A stretch of 5,950 nt of DNA, taken from positions 1-5,950 of the forward strand of contig CANHCG010000125.1 in NCBI GenBank assembly GCA_947459055.1, read 5' to 3'. Position 1 is the first letter of the stretch; each line of letters begins with the position of its first letter. The notes beneath the pieces were generated by a model. It was not told where the DNA came from. It saw only the letters and a program-made list of their open reading frames with translations, and searched no databases. This DNA comes from Cytophagaceae bacterium. GTDB taxonomy: Bacteria > Bacteroidota > Bacteroidia > Cytophagales > Spirosomataceae. Positions 1 through 5,004 of the stretch are shown here, in pieces. A program made the translations under genes and the position numbers.

Positions 1-325
1 GTTTTTCACCGATTTCAGCGAGACGCTTGGCGATTTCGGGTTTGGCATTTTGGGCTTGAATACTGGAGAGGTAGGTTAATTCAGAGATCCAGTCGTTTTT
101 TTCTTTGGCTATGAAAGCCAGTTTATACTTGATGTTTTCGGATTCTTGGTTAGAAGAGGCAAGGTTTTGAAGGTAGATCTTTTCTGCTTCGAGGAGTCGG
201 TTAGATTTAAAGAGTAAATCGGCCTTTTGGATTTCCTTTGTATCTATTTGGCAATAAGCGCGTTGCCCAAAGCCGAAGCAAAAAATAAGGTAAAATATAA
301 TTTTATTTAGATGGCTTGCTTGCAT
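1..325 (-). CDS. Exported TPR-like protein, N-terminal part (runs off left edge)
   Basis: This frame is open for 108 codons from an ATG at 325-323 to the window edge, so only the N-terminus is seen. Residues 1 to about 26 form a Sec-type signal peptide: a basic/polar start (MQASHLNK), a hydrophobic core (IIFYLIFCFGFG) and a likely cleavage near AYCQ. The mature part is helical and charged, with ADLLFKSNRLLEAEKIYLQN resembling one tetratricopeptide helix pair (small residue, then L..EAE..Y) and KLAFIAKEKNDW.. resembling the next. I infer a periplasmic or outer-membrane-associated TPR scaffold protein. Function is unknown, and downstream domains such as a histidine kinase or regulator, often fused to such repeats in Bacteroidota, would lie outside. 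No Shine-Dalgarno sequence precedes the ATG. No in-frame ATG was found upstream, which supports this start. Confidence 0.75.
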   Translation of the reverse strand, partial: MQASHLNKIIFYLIFCFGFGQRAYCQIDTKEIQKADLLFKSNRLLEAEKIYLQNLASSNQESENIKYKLAFIAKEKNDWISELTYLSSIQAQNAKPEIAKRLAEIGEK

Positions 326-350
326 AATTCGAAAAACTATGATAGTTTTG
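320..350 (+). promoter_or_regulatory. Candidate promoter for the tRNA-Lys transcript, with embedded inverted repeat
   Basis: TTG at 320-322 and TAGTTTTG at 343-350 are 20 bp apart, which matches the Bacteroidota sigma-factor pattern (TTG, about 19-20 bp, TAnnTTTG). Transcription would start near 357 and give a leader of about 100 nt before the tRNA. The -7 element lies inside a perfect inverted repeat, AAAACTAT-G-ATAGTTTT (333-349), so the opposite strand also carries TAGTTTTT aimed at the exported TPR-like gene. The -33 element overlaps that gene's first codons. The pattern match is seen; promoter activity is inference. Confidence 0.35.
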
Positions 351-443
351 CACCGCAATAAAGGGAAATTATCGCTGAATTGCAAAATGAAGTTGGCCAG
401 TGGCTAAACTTCCCTAGGGCTCCAGCGTGGGCCATTTGATATA

Positions 444-457
444 CAAGCGTAAGCTTG
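444..457 (+). other. GNRA-tetraloop hairpin in the tRNA 5' leader
   Basis: CAAGC (444-448), loop GTAA (449-452) and GCTTG (453-457) form a perfect 5-bp stem capped by a GNRA-class tetraloop. It ends 2 nt before the first base of the mature tRNA. It would be part of the precursor and could affect RNase P access or precursor stability. The structure is visible; the role is inference. Confidence 0.45.
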
Positions 458-459
458 AT

Positions 460-535
460 GATTCCGTAGCTCAGTCGGTAGAGCAATACACTTTTAATGT
501 ATGGGTCCTGGGTTCGAATCCCAGCGGGATCACCA
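460..535 (+). tRNA. tRNA-Lys (UUU anticodon)
   Basis: A complete 76-nt tRNA can be folded by hand. The acceptor stem is GATTCCG (460-466) with CGGGATC (525-531), including one T-G pair. The D stem is GCTC (469-472) with GAGC (481-484). The anticodon stem is ATACA/TGTAT around the loop CTTTTAA (491-497), giving anticodon TTT at 493-495, which reads AAA/AAG lysine codons. The variable loop is 5 nt, and the T stem CTGGG/CCCAG carries the standard TTCGAAT loop. The discriminator is A532, normal for tRNA-Lys, and the 3' CCA is encoded (533-535). It is a single tRNA gene with no neighbouring tRNA in the window, followed after 10 nt by a terminator. Confidence 0.97.
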
Positions 536-545
536 CCCAAATCAG

Positions 546-584
546 AAAACACTGTTTATTTCAATATAGACAGTGTTTTTTTTT
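546..584 (+). terminator. Rho-independent terminator after tRNA-Lys
   Basis: ACACTGTTTAT (549-559) pairs with ATAGACAGTGT (566-576), with one T-G wobble and a 6-nt loop. This gives an 11-bp stem followed by an uninterrupted run of nine T (576-584). The A-tract at 546-549 extends the stem against the T-run. Read on the minus strand, the same hairpin is followed by only four T, so it may also work weakly for the convergent minus-strand transcription arriving from the DUF3817 gene. Confidence 0.88.
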
Positions 585-600
585 GCTCGCTAGCTAATCC

Positions 601-713
601 TATGCTATTGGGCACGTATAGATACAACCTACCCCCATCTTAAGCGATTACATAAATTTTACCAGTAGGGCCCATTTTCACATTTCGAATCCGGCCATTA
701 TTTTCTAAAAAGT
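601..713 (-). pseudogene. Decayed C-terminal fragment of a PQQ-type sugar dehydrogenase (sGDH-like)
   Basis: Reading the minus strand from 713, the frame gives HFLE followed by NNGRIRNVKMGPTGKIYVIA, then an in-frame TAA (642-640), then DGGRLYLYVP. The GRIRxVxxGPxGxxYV...GRLxxLxP pattern is the usual last blade of soluble glucose/sorbosone-dehydrogenase propellers (GSDH family, of the YliI/Asd type), where the motif is typically GRIRDVxxGPDGxxYVLTD..GRLLRLxP. Only about 35 residues remain, no propeller sequence precedes them, and the first codons overlap the end of the DUF3817 gene in another frame. I read this as the tail of a deleted gene, interrupted by a stop codon. The motif is seen; the family assignment rests on recall of the family consensus, and chance similarity over so short a stretch cannot be excluded. 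Confidence 0.55.
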
Positions 714-994
714 GCTTTATCTGCATAAAAAGTACCAAAAGGTACAAGTGAAGCTAAAAAAGCCCCAAAGACTTTGACTAGGTTCCATCGATTTAAATAT
801 GAAACTTGAAGCAGTAAAACGACGTAAAGAACAAAAAGAATTCCATGGGCCAAACCAACTATGTAATTAGGCTGTGGCATAGCGTATTTGTATTTTAAAA
901 TCATCGTAAAACCCAAAAGTAAATACGAACAACCTTCAATAAATGCCACAATTCGTAGTCTCCCTAATGCCGTTTTTAATAAATTTTTAACCAT
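698..994 (-). CDS. Small integral membrane protein, DUF3817 family
   Basis: This is a 98-residue protein with three hydrophobic segments at about 14-33, 45-66 and 72-91. It carries the hallmarks of the DUF3817 (YdzA-like) family: R-x-x-A-x-x-E-G-x-S-Y-L-x-L (E20, G21) at the end of the first helix, a K-Y...P linker, then G-L-A-H-G (47-51) leading helix two, and a C-terminal L-V-P-F-G-T-F (83-89) segment. Length is normal for the family and all landmarks are intact, so it is complete. Function is not established for the family; the conserved glutamate and histidine lie in or near the membrane. The ATG at 994-992 has no Shine-Dalgarno sequence, only an A-rich leader (TATAAAACACA). It lies 86 bp downstream of the large dehydrogenase gene, so co-transcription is possible but not shown. 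Confidence 0.88.
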   Translation of the reverse strand: MVKNLLKTALGRLRIVAFIEGCSYLLLGFTMILKYKYAMPQPNYIVGLAHGILFVLYVVLLLQVSYLNRWNLVKVFGAFLASLVPFGTFYADKALFRK

Positions 995-1012
995 TGTGTT
1001 TTATATAGGGTA

Positions 1013-1020
1013 CAAATATC
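1013..1020 (-). promoter_or_regulatory. Weak candidate -7 promoter element for the DUF3817 gene
   Basis: Read on the minus strand, GATATTTG differs by one base from the Bacteroidota TAnnTTTG element and lies 18 bp before the start codon. No good TTG -33 partner is at the expected distance; the upstream sequence is an AT-rich stretch. The gene could instead be transcribed by read-through from upstream, since no convincing terminator is visible between 994 and 1081. Confidence 0.2.
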
Positions 1021-1080
1021 AATAAACTAAATTAAAAATTAAACGATATCTTCAATTGTCCTAATGTTCCGTTATCCCCT

Positions 1081-3939
1081 TTATAAGCTCAATAAATAGC
1101 CAGTTAAATCCGAAAGATCTTTTTCTTTCAAGCCCATCGAGCTAGGTTCTGGCATTAAACTGTTTTTTTGTTGGACCCTGGACGTTACGTCGGAGGCTTT
1201 GATCGTATTCCTTTTCCCTGTTAAATCTTTTAAGATAATTTGTTTAGCATCTGCCATTAAAAAGCCATAATAACTACCAGCGTGAGTACTAATCATCCAG
1301 GGTTCATATCCAAAAGCTAAGCTTGCTGAAGGGTTTATGATGGCGTCAAGCATACTTTTTTTGTCAAACTTCTTTTTGATTAATGTTAAATCTGGCCCTA
1401 TATCCGCTCCTTTTCCGGCCATTTTGTGGCAGGTCATACAATTGGTTTCAAAAATCTGTTTACCTTTTTTTGCGTCCGATGGCATATTTAAGGCCAGGTC
1501 GATCGATATTGATTTTCCTCCTGAACGTCTAAAATAATCGGCCGCTAAACTTCGGATGGAAATGTCTTTGTTGCTGAATATATGCATCTCTATTATCTCT
1601 CGAACCTTGGATTTAATTTTGCCTTTGGCGGCATCAGTCATCAATAATCTAGCACCATAGGTATCTAACGCTAATTTTTTAGCTAATTCTTGCTTTTTCT
1701 CAACTGTTAATGTAGTATCATTCAACAATAAATTTTCGGATTGAATCATCTCTTTTTGTGCCTGACTTAATTGTTGCTCTTCCTCCTGTTTCCAAGCAAT
1801 GACATTTTCCCAAGTATTTGTCTTGCGGAAACTTACCCAATAATCTGCTTGTTGGGCCACGTCGGTCAATTTCGATTTTGTTAAATCAAGCATCGCATGC
1901 GCCGCCTCTGGCGAATTCATAAAGGCGATGGTGGTCATCGCTTCTTTTCGTTGAATGGCTGTCAATGAAGGTGATTGCGCTCTTTTTTTAATCAAATTTA
2001 TGCTGGCATTGGGATGCAATTCCCACAAAATGGCACATTGTGCGGCGGAATATTTCAGGGGGTCAGCCGGCAATGATTTAAGAAAATCTGCATAAAATAA
2101 ATCCTTTTTTGCATCCACCCCGATTCCCAAGGCGGTCACTAAATAAGGATCTTTTGCGCTTATTTTAGCAGCTATTTGCTGTAAACTGGTATTGCTTTCA
2201 GGGTAGCTTAGGTCCCTAAGACTTATCGCTATTTCTCTTAAAATGGCCGAATGCAAGGGGTATTTTAATAACTTCTGATTGATCAACTGAAGATTTTTGC
2301 CAGATTTGCGCAAGGCTCGGTAAGCAGTTACCGCCATTTCGGATGAGTGTCCAGCCTTCTTTGTTGGGTTGTTTATGTTTTGATATAACATATTTTCCAC
2401 TTTTTCTAAGCCTTTGGGTCCCAATGCCGCCATTAACCAAATGGCCCTGGCTTGAATGTAGGGATTTGGGTCTGATAACAGGGGTAAAAGATCTGGAAGT
2501 ATTTTTTCGCCTTTATTTTTTAATTTTTCAAAGGCAAGCGCTCTCACATTAATGGCAGGTGATTTTAACACGCCGACGAGTCCCTGGGTGCTGGTAAAAT
2601 CTAGGATTGGCGCTTTTAGTTTTTTGCCTTTTGGCCTAATGCGGTAAATTCTACCATATCCTTTTTTGTCATTCATGGCATGCCCTCCTACGACTGCATC
2701 ATACCAATCAGCCACATAAATGGCGCCATCAGTACCTGTGACTGCGTCGCTAGGTCTAAACCATTTTCGTTTATCGGCTTCAAAATTGTCATTCCAGACA
2801 TAGTAATCATCCGAAACCGGAAATGAACTTAACAAATCAAATCTGTTCATATGGAAGCCCGCCCCTTTGGGACTTGTCTTATATCCAAAAACTAAATTCC
2901 TACCAGCTTCGCAACTTAAAAGCACTCCCCTATATTTTTCACCTAAGGCATCTCCTTCATAAACGGTTACTCCTGTAGGGGAACCGGCACCTGTTTTATC
3001 GCCGACTTTCAGCACACCCGGGTCCTCTTGGTGCCAATGTGCCGTAAAAATATCTTGGTCTAACCTTCGATCTCCTTGCCAATATCGGGTTCCGTCTTTG
3101 GAAAAATACCCTGCATTACTTCCTTCCATGAGCCAAGTAGTGCGGCAGGCAATAACTTGGTCATCGTTGTCATTTTGCCACATATTGCCATAGGAATCCA
3201 TGGCAACCTCATAGCTATTTCTAAAATTATGCGCCATCACTTTTAATTGGCTCGCATCAGGAGCTATTTCTAAGGCCAAGCCCCCTACCCACACCCTGCC
3301 ATCATCGCTTTTTTGATTTCCCTCATTACTTTTATTGTAAGGCGTTCCACCCGCATAGAGACTACCGGAACGAAGTGTCCAGCCCGTTTTATCTTTCACC
3401 ACATGAGGCCCCGCATTTCCTACATTAAATAGGAATTTTCCATAAGGAGTGGCTAAAAAGGAGTGCAAAGAATGGTCATGGTCAAATCCCCCGAATCCAG
3501 TTAAAAAGACTTCCTTTTTGTCGGGTTTATCATCTTGATTTTCATCTGTATATACAATGACATGAGGTGACGCACTAACAAAGATTTTATTTCCGATGAC
3601 CGCTATGCCTAGTGGGGCTTTTAAATCCATATCTTGCGTAAAGACGGTGGACTTATCCGCTTTGCCATCTTGGTCGGTATCCTCTAAAATGACAATTCGA
3701 TCCCCTTGATTTTTGAAGTTAAATCGAGTGTCTGGCTTATTGTTAAAGTCGCGATATTCAACGGCCTCGGTCACCCAAATGCGCCCTCTGGCATCCACGT
3801 CCATATTGGTCGGGTTATACAACATCGGTGATTCCGCCCAAAGCTCGACCTCCAAACCCTCCGAAACAAACAATGTTGTTCCATCATTGGTGAAAAACAA
3901 TGGAAAAAGAAGCAGGAGAATGGTGCTTATGATTTTCAT
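1081..3939 (-). CDS. Secreted propeller-HEAT-cytochrome c protein (PVC-type putative dehydrogenase)
   Basis: This 952-residue exported protein has three parts. Residues 1 to about 17 are a Sec signal peptide (MKIISTILLLLFPLFF) with no lipobox cysteine. Residues from about 25 to 435 match the Pirellula/Verrucomicrobium 'putative membrane-bound dehydrogenase' beta-propeller (TIGR02604-like), including P-x-N-M-D-V-D-x-x-G-R-I-W-V-T-E (43-58), two acidic metal-binding-like loops (D87-T-D-Q-D-G-K-A-D95 and D132-E-N-Q-D-D-K-P-D140), and G-F-D-H-D-H-S-L-H near 151-159. Residues from about 455 to 810 are helical HEAT-like repeats, for example LLPLLSDPNPYIQARAIWLM. Residues from about 826 to the end are a TIGR02603-like heme domain with CMTCH at 834-838 (DNA 1426-1440) and a likely distal ligand M929 in SLMPEP. 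It probably oxidises a substrate in the periplasm and passes electrons to its heme; the substrate is unknown. The open frame extends to a TTG at 3948, but ATG 3939-3937 gives the natural signal peptide. It follows the isomerase-like gene by 34 bp. Confidence 0.9.
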   Translation of the reverse strand: MKIISTILLLLFPLFFTNDGTTLFVSEGLEVELWAESPMLYNPTNMDVDARGRIWVTEAVEYRDFNNKPDTRFNFKNQGDRIVILEDTDQDGKADKSTVFTQDMDLKAPLGIAVIGNKIFVSASPHVIVYTDENQDDKPDKKEVFLTGFGGFDHDHSLHSFLATPYGKFLFNVGNAGPHVVKDKTGWTLRSGSLYAGGTPYNKSNEGNQKSDDGRVWVGGLALEIAPDASQLKVMAHNFRNSYEVAMDSYGNMWQNDNDDQVIACRTTWLMEGSNAGYFSKDGTRYWQGDRRLDQDIFTAHWHQEDPGVLKVGDKTGAGSPTGVTVYEGDALGEKYRGVLLSCEAGRNLVFGYKTSPKGAGFHMNRFDLLSSFPVSDDYYVWNDNFEADKRKWFRPSDAVTGTDGAIYVADWYDAVVGGHAMNDKKGYGRIYRIRPKGKKLKAPILDFTSTQGLVGVLKSPAINVRALAFEKLKNKGEKILPDLLPLLSDPNPYIQARAIWLMAALGPKGLEKVENMLYQNINNPTKKAGHSSEMAVTAYRALRKSGKNLQLINQKLLKYPLHSAILREIAISLRDLSYPESNTSLQQIAAKISAKDPYLVTALGIGVDAKKDLFYADFLKSLPADPLKYSAAQCAILWELHPNASINLIKKRAQSPSLTAIQRKEAMTTIAFMNSPEAAHAMLDLTKSKLTDVAQQADYWVSFRKTNTWENVIAWKQEEEQQLSQAQKEMIQSENLLLNDTTLTVEKKQELAKKLALDTYGARLLMTDAAKGKIKSKVREIIEMHIFSNKDISIRSLAADYFRRSGGKSISIDLALNMPSDAKKGKQIFETNCMTCHKMAGKGADIGPDLTLIKKKFDKKSMLDAIINPSASLAFGYEPWMISTHAGSYYGFLMADAKQIILKDLTGKRNTIKASDVTSRVQQKNSLMPEPSSMGLKEKDLSDLTGYLLSL

Positions 3940-3942
3940 AGA

Positions 3943-3958
3943 TAACAATGGGTTGTTA
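3943..3958 (-). other. Small inverted repeat just upstream of the dehydrogenase start
   Basis: On the minus strand, TAACAA-CCCA-TTGTTA forms a 6-bp stem with a 4-nt loop. It ends 3 nt before the ATG at 3939-3937, inside the 34-bp gap after the isomerase-like gene. In mRNA it would sit where the ribosome loads, or as DNA it could be a small operator. The stem is AT-rich and weak. The symmetry is seen; any role is inference. Confidence 0.3.
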
Positions 3959-3973
3959 ATAATTAATCGTTTT

Positions 3974-4846
3974 TTAGGACACTAAATCTCTGACAAATCG
4001 ATTGTTTTTTAAATAGCTTTCCAGCATGGTTTTTCCTGGAGGAACGGCCCCTTCTATTTGGATGGCTCCGGCATAGCCAATCTCATCGATGCAATTTTTT
4101 ACGCGTTGGAAGTCAACTTTCCCTTGGCCCAACAGCGCATCATTTTCTTTAAAATGAAATTCGCAGATTTGATTTTTCTTACCTAACCATTTGATTTCTT
4201 CATAGATATTATACCCCATTTTTTCCGAATTAGCCACATCGTAATAGACCTTTAGATTGGTCGAGCCTACCGCGTCTATGATGCGCATGTGCTCTTCTGC
4301 ACTTAACCAAGATTCAATGCCCAAGGTGACGCCTGCTTTTTCAGCGATGGGTACGATGTCCTTGAATTTTTGAATGACCGCATCTTGTCCCTTGGTGTCA
4401 TTTTTCAAGTCCCCTTGATTGAAAAATGCGATTAATACGGCTTTGATATTGAATTCTTTGGCGACATGAATGCTATCGGCTACCCATTGGTCAGTTTGAG
4501 GGTCTGATTTAAAGGGGTAGTTGTTAAGCTCACCGATGCCTAAACCGGTAAAGCCAACTTTAAAGATTTTAGCTAAGGATTTATACGCTTCCTGAACATC
4601 TTTTCTTCGCAAATGCATGTTGTTCGCTTTTAAACCAAGGCTTAATTGGACACCATCTAGCCCGATTTCTTTCGCCATTTCCATGGCCCCTAAATTGGAG
4701 GTGTTGGAGATCGACCAATCGCATGCGCCGATGGAAAATCGTTTTTCTATTGCCTTATTGTTTGTCTCGGTCAACAGGGTATTTTGAGGTGACATGGCAG
4801 CAAAAATCCCCAAGGCGCTTTGTTGTAAAAATTGCTTTCTTTTCAT
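3974..4846 (-). CDS. Exported xylose-isomerase-like TIM-barrel protein (sugar phosphate isomerase/epimerase family)
   Basis: This 290-residue protein belongs to the AP-endonuclease-2/xylose-isomerase-like TIM-barrel family (PF01261), which includes IolE-like dehydratases, hydroxypyruvate isomerases and ketose 3-epimerases. The divalent-metal site expected for the family can be traced: E178 in LGIES, D203 and N206 in YYDVANS, H231 in FHFKEND and E265 in IQIEG. LGQGKVDF (239-246) matches the family's common LGxGxVDF loop. Residues 1 to about 22 (MKRKQFLQQSALGIFAAMSP) look like a Tat-style leader in which K-R-K-Q-F-L replaces R-R-x-F-L, so the protein is probably exported. The open frame extends upstream to a TTG at 4882, but ATG 4846-4844 places the basic leader at the N-terminus as in relatives. 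The exact reaction and substrate cannot be decided from sequence. It is directly followed by the dehydrogenase-cytochrome gene (34-bp gap). Confidence 0.87.
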   Translation of the reverse strand: MKRKQFLQQSALGIFAAMSPQNTLLTETNNKAIEKRFSIGACDWSISNTSNLGAMEMAKEIGLDGVQLSLGLKANNMHLRRKDVQEAYKSLAKIFKVGFTGLGIGELNNYPFKSDPQTDQWVADSIHVAKEFNIKAVLIAFFNQGDLKNDTKGQDAVIQKFKDIVPIAEKAGVTLGIESWLSAEEHMRIIDAVGSTNLKVYYDVANSEKMGYNIYEEIKWLGKKNQICEFHFKENDALLGQGKVDFQRVKNCIDEIGYAGAIQIEGAVPPGKTMLESYLKNNRFVRDLVS

Positions 4847-5004
4847 ATGATTAATAGGTTTATGGCCTTTAAATTCACTCAAATTACTAAATTATCTACC
4901 CAGTGGAATTAATTTTGGGATTAAATTTGGTAGCCCAAGTTTTAATTCATTAATCTCGAATAAACTCCCCTTTTGGCTTGCCATTGGAATGATTAAATTG
5001 GAAT
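4847..5004 (-). promoter_or_regulatory. Intergenic region between transporter and isomerase-like gene, with short repeats
   Basis: This 158-bp AT-rich spacer is the likeliest place for an internal promoter or operator of the isomerase-dehydrogenase pair. Immediately after the transporter stop codon it holds a perfect direct repeat, ATTGGAAT (4983-4990 and 4997-5004), separated by GATTAA. A related block, GGAATTAATTTTGG followed by GATTAAATTTGG, lies at 4905-4930. I found no clean TAnnTTTG -7 element and no convincing terminator. A 30-codon open frame (4984-4892, ATG to TAA) crosses it; I do not call this a gene. Confidence 0.3.

Noticed and set aside
413..420. CCCTAGGG palindrome in the tRNA leader
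   Set aside because: An isolated 8-bp palindrome is expected by chance at this scale and has no supporting context.
337..552. Minus-strand open frame of 71 codons containing AGIRTQDPYIKSVLLYRLSY
   Set aside because: This is the well-known spurious translation antisense to a tRNA gene; the matching part is exactly the reverse complement of tRNA-Lys, and the rest shows no protein character.
513..692. TTCGAATCC occurring both in the tRNA T-loop (513-521) and at 684-692, as a possible attachment-site duplication
   Set aside because: Only 9 bp match, the flanks differ, the second copy lies within the sugar-dehydrogenase-like fragment frame, and no integrase gene is visible.
1021..1080. Possible terminator between the dehydrogenase and DUF3817 genes (TAATG-TTC-CGTTA symmetry at about 1061-1073)
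   Set aside because: The stem is only 5 bp including a wobble, with a 3-nt loop and no adjacent T-run on the transcribed strand.
3940..3948. TTG start at 3948 adding three residues to the dehydrogenase
   Set aside because: The ATG at 3939 is immediately followed by the basic and hydrophobic parts of a signal peptide; the extra residues add nothing.
3713..3985. Plus-strand 90-codon open frame antisense to the start of the dehydrogenase gene
   Set aside because: It lies opposite strongly supported coding sequence, shows no domain or leader, and is explained by the codon pattern of the real gene. The other antisense frames at 1337-1537, 2343-2552, 5237-5488 and 5307-5534 and the alternative frame at 2216-2440 were dropped for the same reason.
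4847..4882. TTG start at 4882 adding twelve residues to the TIM-barrel protein
   Set aside because: It would bury the KRKQFL leader behind a polar extension; family members start right at the basic leader.
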